A DNA stretch of 64,000 bases from Prochilodus magdalenae (Eukaryota > Chordata > Actinopteri > Characiformes > Prochilodontidae). The stretch's first letter is position 1. Each line of letters starts with the position of its first letter. The stretch lies in assembly GCA_024036415.1 (NCBI GenBank), contig JAMWET010000949.1, positions 448,501 to 512,500 of the forward strand. The letters are read 5' to 3'. The notes beneath the pieces were generated by a model. It did no database searches. It was given only the letters and a program-made list of their open reading frames with translations, and was not told the origin of the DNA. Both the position numbers and the translations under genes were made by a program. Below, one piece after another: positions 43,963 to 57,232 of the stretch.

Positions 43963-46934
43963 CCCAAGAGAAGCTTCTCTCACAGGGAAGTGGGAGCCCT
44001 GGTAGGTCAGTTTAGTTTTTGGCACCACCCACCTACACCCTGCCCTCTGAAAGTTGGGACTCATGTTTGTCAGTGAGTGAATTCCCCTTCATGATGAAAA
44101 CCAATGACGAGCCTTGGCAGAGTGACACTCGTCTGATTTGGCTGGTCTGCAGTGTCCGCTTTAGTTCAGGTACTTGATATCTTGATATCTCAGGTCTGTT
44201 TCAATATTTTGCCAGTTCTGTACAACTTTTTATATCATTTATTTCTCAAGTTTTGTTTTGGTTTTGTTGTGTTTTTTTTTTTTTTTTGTCTTCCACAACT
44301 AACGGCTGCAGGATGTTCTTACGATGCTGCCTTCAGTTGTAGAGTTCCTGTCGAGAGACTTCAGTGCACACTTTAGGGAAGTCTTGAAGCCCGAAGTTAT
44401 TCTGACCCACTTTCTCCTTTTTGTTCAATCAAGAGCATACAGGGCCCGGATGCCTGTCTCCCTCTCCTGTTTGAGCTTTTGTACTGGCGCATGCAAATAT
44501 CAAGAGCGTTTTTGCTACAATCCGACTCTGCAATGTGAGCACAATCAAGGATTTTTACGGCTTCTCAAATGATTTACAACAGCATAGTAGGTCGAGCCTT
44601 TTGTGATCAATATTTATTAATACTTTTGTACGCAGCTGATGAATATACAGTGGAAATGGGTGGTGGGTTCCTGGGATTTAAGATTTTTATTTAGGTCTGA
44701 TTTCTTGCTATATCAGTGGCTCAGGCCTCATTCAACACATTCAATTCTAGAATCTCAGTCAAGCACATTAATTTCACATTAGTCTGGCCATCAACGTCAG
44801 ATGAATCTCTGTGTTTAAGCACAAATGATGTGGTGTTTATCCATTTTACGTAGCAAGGTAACACAGGAATGTGAGTTTTCCTTATGAAGGGGAATTTGAG
44901 CATATGAATTTGAGCATTTGCAATAGAGCGCAAGTCTTTTCCTCCACTCAGCTGTAGGTGTAGATGGTATGACCTTAGTAGAATCAGTACAAGCTACCAA
45001 GTTAAAGTCTAACACAAATGGTGCTTATTTTCTGCACCCACACAACAAGGCTTTAACAAGCCCGGGTTGACAGATGCTGCTTATCTTTTAACACTACTCT
45101 GAATAATATTTATGCAAAAAAACAAAAACAAAACAAATCTGATGTAAAATTCATGGTAGCTTCACTGCTTCACTCATTTCATGATTTATTACAGCTAACG
45201 AGCTCTTAGGTTGATCTAGCCATGCTGTAGTAATTACAGACCTCTCGTAATAACTCTAGAAATCACGCAGTCGTGTAACAGTAGCGGAAGTGATTTATGG
45301 CACATGTGGTCTGGATGTTAAAAATGCATAGCCAGTTTTACTTATAATCACACTTCCTCGTATCCTTTTACTGCACATGCAAAGCGATTTCCTGACAAAC
45401 TGATTCCGTTTTTGTTTATTATTATCCTAACACTAAAACATTTAGAAACAATCTGATGTCTTTTTAGGGTATCTAGAACTCGAACACCTTGAGACCAGTT
45501 CCTCAGATGCAGATTGAATCTGCTTATAGACAAAAAAAAAAGGACAATACTGATGTTATAATTTAGTTCAGGACTAGTCTTATGCTGTGTCTGAAAACTG
45601 GACTTTAGAGTTAAGGAATTAAAGCTAACTTGTACACCTTCTTAGGAAATATTTGCGCAATTGCACAGTGACCATGTCTGTTGAAGTGTTTCGCCTCCAT
45701 CCCTTTGTAGTGACTTTGTCTAGGGCTATTTCAGTTCAGCTTTTGATGCCCAGCCTTTCTGGAGTGTCTCTCTCTCGCACCGTCTCGCTCTGAGGTGCCG
45801 TAGCAATCTGGAGTGGTAGGTTGCTTGGGAATAAAGTCCATTCTTCCTTTAGTCCGCTCCGTTATTCCTCAGTTGTTTTCAAAGCTAGGCTGCCTTCTAT
45901 CTGTTTTCTCTTGGCTAAGGAAGCTTGTTTTGTGTTCAAGCGTGTCATCAGGTGCTCATGTTTCATTATATCAAAGTTCATCGTAGGATTTCTGGCTCCG
46001 TGCTCAGCACAAATAAGTGGAATATGTTGTGACAGCTGATGGAGCCTTTATAAAGAACAGCTTTAAACAGTGATCAGTCCTTTTTACACTAAGCACCACA
46101 TGCTTATGGTTAGTGACTTCTACACGGTCCCTTTACACCAAAATGAAACCGGTCATGTTCACCCATAGAAGTCTTCTTGTTACTTGTCTTACTTGAAGCC
46201 ATCGTCATGTTTCTGGTAAAAGTGAGCTGCCTTTATTTGTGTTGCTTCTGAAATGATTGGAACCTTTTGTTCTGCTTCTATGGTCCAAGGTGGCACAGAA
46301 AGGAGAAATATATCACTCCTCGTTTTCCTTTCCATGTGTTTTCTTGCTTCTTGTGCTACTACTATACAAGTTCTGCCACTATACTAACTACCTGCTCAGC
46401 CAACCACCTGCAGCTGCCACGCAGTCTTGTCTTGTTTCTGAGAATCCACTATGCTCCAAGTCTTATCTTTTCAGGGCTTCCACCTTAACTCTCATCTGTT
46501 ATCCTTCTCAATTTTGTAAGCTCTAACCTTTAACAGCTTGAAGTATAATAATTTATGTTGTCTTAAAAGAAGCCTAATATGTTTGCGTTTGTGTTACATG
46601 TTCATCTTTTGTTTCTTTCTTATTGCATCACGTCTGTGGATCAAATGCCGTAACGCAACATATGAAGAAGTGAGCTAAAATGTGCTGGTGCATCTATGCA
46701 GATTCATTCTCAGAAATTTCATCAAACGTTGGGAAGACGAAATGTAGGTTTCTTTGTTTTGCTCTTTTCCTTCATGTATTTTAGCTAAGTTTACATACGG
46801 TACTGTAGTTTTTATTCAAACCACAAAAACTAACAAATCTAGCATCTCATCCATGTGTCCTATATTTATTTGTAGATTAAAATGATGTGTATTCACAGTA
46901 AATGTTCTGTCAGTTGCCTACCACATAAAATAAA
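43963..46934 (+). other. ptar1: probable ptar1 3' UTR
   Basis: About 3 kb downstream of the stop without another gene start. Candidate polyadenylation signals AATAAA occur at 45,830-45,835 and 46,929-46,934; the latter is followed by a T/GT-rich stretch ('ttgttgtagtttgtgggttt'), as expected downstream of a cleavage site. Confidence 0.5.
46929..46934 (+). terminator. ptar1: candidate poly(A) signal for ptar1
   Basis: AATAAA with GT/T-rich sequence 20-50 bases later. An alternative is at 45,830. Confidence 0.45.
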
Positions 46935-48659
46935 ATTTCTCTTAAACTTGGCTTTGTTGTAGTTTGTGGGTTTTTGTTTTATTTTTTATGTAACAAAAAG
47001 AGATTCATAAAGAAATTGTTGAGTAATATTGTGTACAAAAAGGTGAACTAGGGGGAGAAACTTTGGGGGGGCGGGGATTGGGTATACTCATACACCTGAG
47101 GGTAGCTTTGCCTCAGTCCTCTAATTTTTCTTTCCTGTGTTCAAATGAAGGGGCCAAATCTAATTCCAACACATTTACTGAGCAGCTATGGATTCATTTA
47201 TTCTGAAACTTCATCTGGAGTCACAGCCTTCCTGTAATTTATTCCCCTGGAAACTTTCTGGGGCCGTTTGATCATTTTTATTAGATTATAGTGATTTATG
47301 AAATTGCCTGTCTGGATTTTTTTTGTTAAAATACATGAGTGGAGGTGGGAAATTTAGAGGGTTGTGGAGAGAGCAGAGCATTTGGATTTTGGATTTGAGC
47401 GGAACCAAATAACCCACTGTAGCACATAGAGACGCAACATCGTTCTATGTACTTTCACTGATTAGTTATCATTAGCATGTCTTTTGTCACCAGATGTACT
47501 GATCGTTAACTAGAATGTATTGTTAGCCATCTTGCCTGGAGGGGAGTTTGTATGCGAGTTATGCATCTCGGCAAAGTTTCCCACCACATGATCCGACTGC
47601 ATTTGCACTGAAGTTCTTACTAATTAGATACTGAATGACTGACGTTTGTTTGTTTTGTTTGTCTGTCTGTTCTTATTGAAGATGATATCATAGTGCAGTA
47701 ATATAAATCAAGTACATACCTTCTATTTAAATACAGTAATCACAATAACTAATTAAACAACATTGACATTTAAGCTATTACAGCCACATGCATTTGTAAA
47801 GGCCCATTAAATTGAAGTGGACTCTTAAATTAAAGGAGCAATTTGTAAGATGATGCAACTTGTTAAACTCTGAGAACATTGGGAATTCAGCATCAAACTT
47901 CATCATGTATTTTGTTTCTATTTATTTGTCTCTTACTTTGTTTGCAGAACATGGCTTCTTCCCAAGAGCGGGTGATGGCAGTGGTCATTATAATGGCAGC
48001 TGTTTTGTCTTCTTGTTTGCTACTTGTTCTTAAATGACACAACCTAGAACAGACATGCCATGAAAACCGTTAGTTTATCACACCCTGTTCGTAATTGTAG
48101 TTACTTTTTAGACTTATAACTTTACATATCGCTCCTTTAAAGCATTAATTGTTAAAGGCCAGAAGTACAACAGTTTTAGTTGTGTGCTTTCTTTACAGAC
48201 CCCTGGCGGTGGGAGCACCTCGTTCAGATAGTCTTTATGGATAAAACTATACAGACTGCTGTTCCCTTATATTTCCTCTTAACTGCACATAGATTTATGC
48301 ATCATCATCTTGATGTATACTACATGTGCTTTTATGTTTTGGCAAATTGGTTCTCAGTAGGCCAATTTCCTTTTATCCCCAACTTCCAATATACAAACAC
48401 AGTAGATCATTTAATTAGCTTATAATAAAGTAGACACAGCGAATCTACTGTATAGTAGTTCTGCATTAATTAGCATGTTAGCCCACTTCAGCTAATATTT
48501 TAAAGCAGGCTCTAATAAATAAACGAACTCAAAGGACTATATTTATCAAGTTATATTACTCACGTTGACCACCAAGACCTTCATTTGTTCGGCTAAAAGT
48601 TAGTTTACACCCAGTGCTGAGCAGCAGTGCTTCATTCAGAAACACTGGTGCATTTGTTT
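46935..48659. other. intergenic between ptar1 and the next promoter
   Basis: Apart from a possible MITE (47,831-48,140), nothing is recognised. Confidence 0.5.
47831..48140. mobile_element. possible MITE (about 310 bp)
   Basis: The left edge 'taaaggagcaatttgtaag' and right edge 'tttacatatcgctcctttaa' are approximate inverted repeats with no coding content between them. The same terminal phrase occurs near 7,927, 16,557 and 17,487. Confidence 0.45.
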
Positions 48660-49720
48660 GACTCCAGGCCTCTGATGTCACGCCTGCCGTCAGGGCGGAG
48701 TCACGGAACTACCGTTTATTTTTTTCTCCACTCATATTCCGACAAGCCCCGCCTCTTAGGACCCGATTGGCTGGTAGTACCTCGCGGCCTCGGACCCAAT
48801 CCAAGCGCCGGAATCGCCGTACTATCAGCCAATCACAGCGCAAGGAGGCTGCATCTGTCGGAAAACGGGTGCAGAAAAAATAACGCACTCGGGCAGAGTG
48901 TGGAAGGCAGGGACGGAAGATGGTGGAAAACCGTTAGACTGCTCAAAACAGGTGAGAGCCGTGAAGCTCGGTTCGCTGTACAAGCTCCACCGTAACCCTG
49001 AGTGTTAAAATAACGGTGTCTGCGCGGTGACCGGTGTTTCGAAGAGGAAGCTTACCGGTACGAGGAGAAAAGAAGCTTTCTAGCTCGGTGTCGGTGATTT
49101 ATTGACTTCAAAGCGGAGAGTTTTCAACCAGTCGCCGTTAAAACGTCCGTTACTGACGCCTGAAACTGCGTTGACAGAAGCCTGTAAACAAAGGCGCCTT
49201 ATCGCGGAGGAGAGGACTGTTAGCCTGCTGCTACGCCCACTTCATGGCTTTCAGTCAGCGGGCTAATGCGGACGAAACCTGGGCCCGAACGTGTCGGACA
49301 TAACTTTCTGACACCAGTTTTATTCGGTGGGTAATTGAATAGGGATGAACTAGTAGGTTAACGTAACCGTCGCGAGGGTAAAGACAAACTCACACTAACG
49401 CCAACAGCCGTGTGTAGCTAACGTACCCGCGAGCGTCCTGCGTAACCAGGGTTGGCTAATAACAGTGCTGGAGCATCCTTCTGTCCGTGTGTTGGTGGAA
49501 GAGTGGCTGCTAAATCTTTCATGTCACACCCAGCCTCACATTTCGTGACTCTCTAATCTTGACTAAGCTGCTCTCTGCCGTCCAGTGTGTTGACGCCCCG
49601 AGGTGCCGTACATCTCTAGCTGGGCTCGGTGGTGTTGCCGTTAGCTTTTTTTCCTCCTCTTGTTTTTTTGAATGGCGTCCTCAGTACTAGCTCCTGCTCT
49701 GCTGTGCAGGTGGGGGAAAC
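48660..49720 (+). promoter_or_regulatory. CpG-rich promoter and first non-coding exon, probably apba1
   Basis: CpG density rises sharply here compared with the rest of the window. There is a GC-box-like 'ccccgcctc' at 48,747, an inverted CCAAT (ATTGG) at 48,766 and direct CCAAT boxes at 48,796 and 48,829, followed by a strong splice donor 'acag|gtgaga' at 48,952. No long coding frame fits, so the first exon is likely non-coding. In human the gene beyond PTAR1 is APBA1, on the same strand and with a non-coding first exon and very long first intron. I therefore infer apba1, but nothing in the sequence itself names the gene. Confidence 0.5.
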
Positions 49721-51177
49721 GGTCTGCAGCAGCAGCATCGTCGCCATAGAAGATGCACTGGAAAGCCTTTGCAGATGCTGGAGTTTTTGGCTCCGTGTTT
49801 GGGTGTGTTTATATGTTCGTATGCTCGTCCGTTCTCCGTGTCGCTTTTCGGTATTGCAGGTGCAACAGCACAGAACATGAAAATCGCCCTCACGAAGGAT
49901 GGATTGAATGGCTTTGAGTTGATATCTGAACGGGAGTTCTGTGTTTTCTGCTGACTGGTTCTGCAGGTCTGTAATTTTTGCGTGTCCGTATGTCGCAGTA
50001 AGGAATTATCTAGTGAAGAAGTCAGTTATGGGTTCAGAGCTTAGTTTTACACTGATCTTAGCACATAATACTGAATCTGACCCTAAGCTACTGGTTAAGA
50101 GAAAATTCCTCCACAGGAAATGAACAAGGAAATCAATGAAGCCCTTAAATTTAAGGTGGATCTGCAGTGTGTACTGTTTCTGTCTGTGCATGTGCTACCC
50201 TACCCAGACACCTACCTAAGCTAATGTAGCGTGCACCCATTGCTGACACAGGTGTTCATTTGCACAGACACAGCTTGTATAATCTCCATGGGAAAGCATC
50301 ACCAATACAACCATGCCCAGTGCCAAGTGTCAGCTATGGGGTACAAAGCACCACCCTCCCAGCACTTCTATAGCCAAGCAGTGGAATTGTGTTCTTTAGA
50401 GAGGCAGAGTACAATCAAATACCTTTGGGATAAGTTGTACTACTGTTCATGATCCAGAACTAACCATGCAACAATCAGTCCCTGACCTCACTTATGCTCT
50501 TGTATCTAGATACAATCAAATCCTCACCACCATCTAGCGTAAAGCCTTTTTGGCAGAATACAGACTGTTTCAGCAAAAGGGGAAAAAGACAACTCCCTAT
50601 TAAAGGTGCTATAGAAGGCCCACAGTCAGTGTTGTAGGGTGCACACTGAGGCCTGTATGATTTTGGTCAGGGTGGAATGTGTCCAGATGTGGTTTCACAC
50701 CTCTATGTACAGCCTATGATTTGGCCCAAGAATGAAATTAGCTGTTTTACCCTTTTTGGTGTATAATTTAATCAGCTCTTCTCTGATTTGTGGGTTTACA
50801 GTGAGGCATCACGATGATTATACAGAAGCAACATCTCGAAATAGACACAGGCAGGAAAATAAAATGAATCTCTGTGAGAATAAGCTAGGTAATTACACTT
50901 TTTAGTTGGCTATGCTAATGCTAGTTACTTCTGACTTGGTAACTAAAGTCACCTATATCAGCCACTTGCTTTTAATTTCATGGGTATGAGAAATTCTGAC
51001 ATCCCTTTCACAGCCTGGAATGATAGATTTTTCCACATGGTGTGCCATTTTCATTGCTGTTCAATTGTCGTATGTAAGTTTTTGGGGTGTAAATATTAAT
51101 GAGTCTGTTACATAACAGTCTGCCATCCCATTTTACTGTTTTCTTTCGCAAATGAAATAGCAAAGGATAGAGGTTTC
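49721..51177 (+). other. probable first intron of the downstream gene
   Basis: Alternative donors are possible at 49,709 ('gtgcag|gtgggg') and 49,860 ('ttgcag|gtgcaa'). Beyond the CpG-rich part the sequence is ordinary AT-rich DNA. Confidence 0.4.
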
Positions 51178-51580
51178 TAATGGCATTCTGCGATACTTCA
51201 TTACATGAAGCTTCAACAGTTTCACACAGTTCCTGCAGAATTTGTGGTAGGGGTGGAGGTGGAAGGATACCAGGCCATCCGGACATGTAACAACAAACCG
51301 TTTATCTTGGTGCTGACCACGTTGCCTCCACACACGGATTAGTTGGTTGTCCACACCAAGACAAAAAGCGGGATTCGTCACTAAAGCTGATCCACTGCCA
51401 TTCTGAGTCACTCCATGACTGTCTGGCACGACGCCGCAGTCTTTGGCACAGTGATAAGGCCCAGTCTCAGATTTGGCACAGTCTCAGGTACAGCGATAAA
51501 CCCCGGCATTACTTATAACACATGTGGCCAAGCATGAAACATGAATCATTCGTATGTCTCACAATGTCAGACCTACTCTT
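51178..51580 (-). mobile_element. internally deleted Tc1-like element, copy G
   Basis: On the minus strand one frame (near 51,430-51,180) reads F-C-L-G-V-D-N-Q-L-I-R-V-W and then V-V-T-C-P-D-G, followed by a directly joined C-terminal block. This is the best-preserved coding stretch of the family and shows the deletion junction clearly. Both terminal repeats are missing. Confidence 0.75.
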
Positions 51581-51889
51581 TGTATACTATATGTAGCGTG
51601 TATAGAGTGTATACTACATGTAGTATATTATGATGTGTTGCTATGGCAAATGCATGCTCCTGTATGGATTCTATGCCATGCATTGTATTTATAGTGTACA
51701 GCTTTGGACAAGCTCCCCTGATTTTACATATTGATCATCCAGTTAATCAATGAGTTAATGTCAATAGACTTGTTGGTAGCATTCAAATCAGTTCTGAAAT
51801 CAGTGCTGAAGAGGTAATGGTCACTGTATATGAACAGTTGTCGAAGTCATATGATTTTTGTTTAGTAAAGTTGTACCTGTCTGCAGTGT

Positions 51890-52140
51890 GGTTCTGTGGG
51901 TGCATGTTTGGCTGTGCTCTGAAAGTCTACTTGACGGTGTCATAAGTATTTACAGCCATATACACTCATGGATTGGACAGTGCTTTGACAAAAATAGGCA
52001 CCGAGCAGGTAAACACGCACAAAGCTACTAAAACCTGCATCTTCAATCAATTCAATCAATTCATCAATCAATTTAATCTTTAATATGTATACAAGCTGAT
52101 GATTAATGGTGCCACAGACTGGAAAACTATATTGGCATTG
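51890..52140 (+). repeat. local duplicate, unit 1
   Basis: Collinear with 53,110-53,400: shared phrases include 'gtatttacagccatat', 'actcatggattg', 'aaaataggcac' and 'taatatgtatacaa'. About 1.2 kb apart in direct orientation. Confidence 0.75.
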
Positions 52141-53109
52141 ACCTAGGTGATCAATGGATCAGTGTGGAAAAGGGATTAGTAGGACTAAATAATTGTGAAT
52201 ATCACTCATTCCAGCAGGATCCAAACAGCTGGTAAGATGGTGTGGTGAGAAAACAACAGATTTTGACTGACAGTTCCAAAAGCACTTTTTATAGTTTAGA
52301 AGCTATTTGATTTTATCATGTCATAAAGTTTTCCTCCACTTTTAGGGAAAGTGAACATTAATTTCATACTGAAGATAGAGTGAAACTGCTCTTTCTCATC
52401 CCCCAAAATCAATTTTTCTGCATGGTCATCTGTTGAATAGGTATGCTCTGTTTTTGTCATCCTTTGAAATAGGGTGGGGCATCAAATCACAGCCTCTCCG
52501 TGGAACCCTCTGACACAGTCAGTTATTATTTCTGCATGCACCTTAAACCTCCTCTTCGACTAAAAAACACAATCAGTTGTGATCCTCCACTGAGCCCTTG
52601 GAGAAATCTAAACTGAAACTTATCTTCTGCTCATGTTTGTTTTTCTCTCTTAGTCTGCATTGATTTCTTGTCTGTGCTCTTGTGGCTTGACATCCCACAA
52701 TTAGATGTTTAGAAGCTGGTTGTCATGGACTGTCTCAAAAGTAGGGCATTTGTAGAGGTTGAATGCCTCAGGCTCAATCCCACCGGCAAACTCTCATGGC
52801 CATTTGTCCTGGCATCCAGAGGGGCAAGATCAAAAGGTGATCCTTGACCAAATTTCCCTTGAGGAATATCTTTTCTGTGATTGCTGTCTTACCACTTCTG
52901 CCTATGTTTTTAAATGAGCTCATGTTTGCAAGTGCACTTGCATGTTCGACAAAGTTCTTGTTCCCTGTGGAAACACCTACCAGGGATGTGTGTGAGGTGC
53001 CCAGCATGAGAATTTTCCCTCTTAGCTTGGCTTTTAACCCTGAAGCCATGTGGCTTAGCTGAGATAGCCAGCCTAGTGCTGTGTTTATAGTTGCTCTTAT
53101 ATCTAAAAT
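52141..53109. other. sequence between the two local duplicates
   Basis: No gene or named repeat recognised. The overlapping short frames at 52,774-53,176 show no domain. Confidence 0.45.
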
Positions 53110-53400
53110 GGGATTTTTTCTGGTTCTGATCTGTGGGTGCTTGTGTATGTGTGCCTATGCTTCTGGGCGTTGCCATATGTATTTACGGCCATATGAACTC
53201 ATGGATTGAACACTGCTTTTGACTGAAATAGGCACTGGGAGGGTAAACAGGCACGGTGCTAGTTTTAAAACATGCACCTTGTTTAGAAACCAGTCCCCTG
53301 ATTTTCAAAAAGTTTGCTTTATATAATTTCTAATATGTATACAAAATCGTTCATAATGATTTAAGGTACTTAGATTGGAAATCTATATTTGTGCTGGCGT
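53110..53400 (+). repeat. local duplicate, unit 2
   Basis: Partner of 51,890-52,140 with 'gtatttacggccatat', 'actcatggattgaac', 'gaaataggcact' and 'taatatgtatacaa'. Substitutions and small indels throughout suggest an old duplication or two copies of an unnamed dispersed repeat. Confidence 0.75.
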
Positions 53401-54401
53401 TGTTTAATAAGGAGAGTTTGGTATATAGAACTAACACACTGTGAGCACTGATGAGATGTTTACACCTTCAAACAGAAATCCTGTGTTTGTAAAAGAGGAT
53501 ACTAAAACAGGATGATCCCATATTTTTCTTCTTGCATAACGATCTTGACTCATTAATAACCACACTAACAAAATTTACACACAATAATGAAATGGCAACA
53601 GCAGTGAAACTGGGGGACTTTGTGGAGAAATGTACCATTTCAGAAACCAAACTGTGAATGGGCATGGGATGTTTATCTTGTTGCTGTCTGATGTTATAAA
53701 CTTCAAGATAGTTGAACTCATCATCTAAATTTATGCTGTGTTGATGTCGAGACCGAACACAAGAAGCAAATCTAGGACCAAATAATAGAGTATTAGTAGC
53801 TGCATGTAAAACCACATTTGGGCATTTTTACCCCAAACAAAGTCACATACATTCCATACAGACAATAGAGAACAATTTAAAATGCTGAATAAATGCATCA
53901 AAACCCAAAACGTAAAATGGAGCGTTCTAGAAACTTACAACTCAGCAGTGGTATTACAAAACTATGGATGCTTTGGAGAAAAATATCTCATTTAATATCG
54001 TGATTGCAAGTGTATTTTATAAATATATATATATTAGGCTCCAGGCCCTTTTCTCACCAAAAAGAGGCTGGACCAATGTAATGTAATGTAGAGTGCCAGC
54101 TCTCCACTATTGGATAAGAGATTCCACTTATTAAATAAAAAATAGAATATATTTTAAATAGCATGTACTCTATAAACTTGCAATTTCACTGATAAAAACA
54201 TTGCGGCGTTTATGTTTAATGCCCATAAAACGCACCCCACAGAGTTATTAACCAAGTTATTACACACAGTTGTTTCAAATACACCTGTTGATGCCTGAGA
54301 CATTGTATACCAATAATTTGGTCTAAAATGTATGTACATATTAAACTATTTGTGGTGAAGCTGTACAGAGTGTACAGCAAGATGGTATACAAATAAAAAC
54401 A
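53401..54401. other. non-coding, no feature recognised
   Basis: AT-rich sequence; the minus-strand frame 53,468-53,815 has no recognisable domain. Confidence 0.45.
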
Positions 54402-54762
54402 CGCTCATCATCAAAAGAACTGTTGTACTCAAAAGGAAGTGTAGAATTGCAGTGCTACTGGGAAGGAAGATAAAGGTCACCAGGAACAATAAAATGATGA
54501 TAAATTTAGACACATACAGAAGTAGTGTCTCTCAGTATTGCGTCAGATCACCATGTTTGCTGAGTTGTAGAGGTTCTTAATGGTGTCCTGTGATAATCCA
54601 TCCATGCATTTTGAATATTCTCACACAGTTCTTGTAGATTTTGTGGTAGGGGTGGAGGTAGAGTGACACCAGGCCTACAGGACCTACCCACCAATTTCAT
54701 TCCTGTTTGCTGATTCCTTCTGAGTGCAACTTTCTGTGCAATTATTCTTTGATGATGAATGT
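54402..54762 (-). mobile_element. internally deleted Tc1-like element, copy H (short form)
   Basis: Both termini are present: 'gctcatcatcaaaagaactg' on the left and 'attattctttgatgatgaat' on the right. The body is reduced to about 360 bp: right-end UTR, C-terminal block, and a jump at about 54,682 into the left-end UTR ('ctacccaccaatttcattcc'). Only the termini would be needed for mobilisation. Confidence 0.8.
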
Positions 54763-54794
54763 AGATATTTTATTCAGCATGGCATATATTAACA

Positions 54795-55003
54795 CTCAGA
54801 AGACATTCCATGGTTACTGGCCCTTTTTAAGTCAATCAAATTTATGTTATAGACATCACAAGCACCACCGTTCCTATCGCCACCGCTGTTTAGAAATTTA
54901 TAAGCTTCTCTACAATGCACCATATTACATCAAACTGCTCTGAATGACTTTGTTTGTATCTCCACAATTGAATAACGTAGAAATTGGTGGAATTCGCCTT
55001 TAA
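54795..55003 (-). mobile_element. MITE-like fragment
   Basis: In inverse orientation it matches the edge of the 17,891 element: 'ctctacaatgcaccat', 'ctgaatgactttgtttg', 'atctccacaattgaat' and the terminal 'ggtggaattcgcctttaa'. Confidence 0.5.
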
Positions 55004-57232
55004 GCTGTCTGGTTGTGTTTGTAAGAACAACTAGAGCATGCAGATGGGGTGACAGCTCAATTTAAAGAGATGTGATTGAGAATACTGAGAAGGATATAAC
55101 AATGAAATCCTGAAACAAAATTCATAGATAAATACATTTCCTGTGTTACAGTTATCTGGGTTATATTAGTCTAAGGAATACAAATGTCTCAGTTGGTGAT
55201 CATTTGTATCACTGACTGTTCAGTCTATGTCTTGCTGCACCTGCTCTCAACCTAGCGCGCATGAAAAATGTATAAATCACGCATGATTGGTGTGACAAAT
55301 ACTGGAGTGAAAATGGAAAATTGTTTGACTCCCCTGAAATGCCACATATCGTGACTGCATTTGTGATATGTTCTGACAATGGCATTAAAACTACAGCATT
55401 TACACAGTTTAAGACGCCATACAGAGAAAAAACACAATATATTTGCAAGTAAAATTAAGAAGTACAGTAACGGACGTTTAACCAAAATATGATGACGTGT
55501 ACCCTTCTGAGGAGTGCTGTGATATGAAAGCTCCAGGCCATATTAATTTTTAAGCACATGGTGGCAAATTGTGTCTGGTCTGGTGGCCTCGATATGAAAC
55601 CAGGGAGGTGAAACAGCTGCAGTTCAATAAGATCGGAGGTCTGTGTAGCCTTGGGCTGCTTTCGCTCATTTATTATTTGTCATATGTGGCCTTGAAAGTC
55701 AGCAGGTTTTTGATTCGGGACGAGATCTGTAATTCTTGTTCATTTTAGTGGAGGTTTGGTCCATTAAGGTCACCAGACCCGAGATGAGTCAAGATCAAGG
55801 GGTTATCTAACATAGGACATTAATAGATGCTGATTAGTCTGCTTTGTCTTTAAGCTGCATCACAACATGTGAACTTTTGTGCATTGCATTGTACATGCTC
55901 ATAGGCCAGTGGATATAGGGACTTCAGAGGGACATTAAGCCTGTCAAATATGTTTGCTCTTTTAAACTGAATTCTGTACATTTGGAACTACGCCAGAAAG
56001 GTCTGTTTGCTCGGCTTCCTTGTCAATCAGGATTCTGCTTCACATGGGCACGTCCCTGTGCAAACACAGTGTTGCTTACTCACACTTCTAATCGAATGGC
56101 TTCTACAACAGCGGTATTCATATCCCCAAATGAATGAGTCTTATGGAAAGCACAGCCTTTTTATTTATGTAGCAGCATTCACTGTCGAGTAGAGGAATAA
56201 GAGCAGTAAACACTGGAGCCAATGGATCGCTTCAGCATGATTGTAAATGTCAGTATAAAAATAGGTTAGCCGATAGCCTGATGCACAGGCAAGAGAGAAG
56301 ACAGGCCAGGCGAAAGAGAAGAAGTGAGTGCCGCTGGAGGCTGCCTTTTGATGCTGGTAGGAGACCAGTTTTGGCGTTTCTCTGCTAATGGCCGTAAGAA
56401 TTTGGACCAGGGGAGCGGATCTGAAACCGGCATACAAAACATCTTTTATTTGAAGTGTTACGGGATAGGAGGTGTACACGTCTCCGAGAACATTCATTGG
56501 TATGAATTAAGTTATTTTCTCTTTGACCTTGAGCAATAACGGATTGCTGTTGAAAGCATAGTAATAGTTTTCAGCAAGAAGGCTGTGAGAGCTGTGTTGT
56601 GATTGTTTTAATTGAGAGAAATCCAAACATCCTCCTGGAATAGCCAAAACATCTCTTCCACTTGTTCCACGGCCATCTGGCTGCAGCCCTTTATGGTGCA
56701 ATGTTTTGTGTGCTTGGGCGAAATCATTAACTCCATGAGAGATGCTATAAAAAGCCACTTGGCCTCAACTTAAATTAGGGATTTCATTTTTGCATACGCT
56801 AAGTTAAAAAGAATTCTTAATAAGGCAAAAAACTCACTGCAGCAAAATGAATGTAAGCAAAGCAACTGCTAAAGCTGGAGAACTGCTTAATTACATACTG
56901 CAGCCTTTTTTGCTTTAGCATGACGAAAATAACATTTCAAAGTCATAATTAATTTTTTCTGACAGTAATCCTCTCAATACTCTCGGCTTTATTACTCATG
57001 AGAAAGTAGAGCTGACAGAATGTTAATACAGAGTTAGCAAGATGCACAGGACGTAATTGACCGTGTTTAATAGGCATTTCTAATTGACTTTATTAATATC
57101 ACAGCTATCTATCAGTTCAGTTTGTGACTGAAACGTTAGTTTATACTGGATAGTTTTTTTTATCATTATTCCTTTGACATTTCTAGTTCTAAACACTGAG
57201 GAATGTTTGTCAAATGCAACACTGGGATCATG
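55004..57232. other. probable intronic DNA, no feature recognised
   Basis: About 2.2 kb without a recognisable exon or named repeat. Short frames at 55,209-55,485 and 56,165-56,497 lack domain features. Confidence 0.45.

Noticed and set aside
48627..48995. 122-codon frame across the CpG-rich promoter as a coding exon
   Set aside because: It overlaps CCAAT boxes and the likely transcription start, has no recognisable domain and ends shortly after the splice donor.
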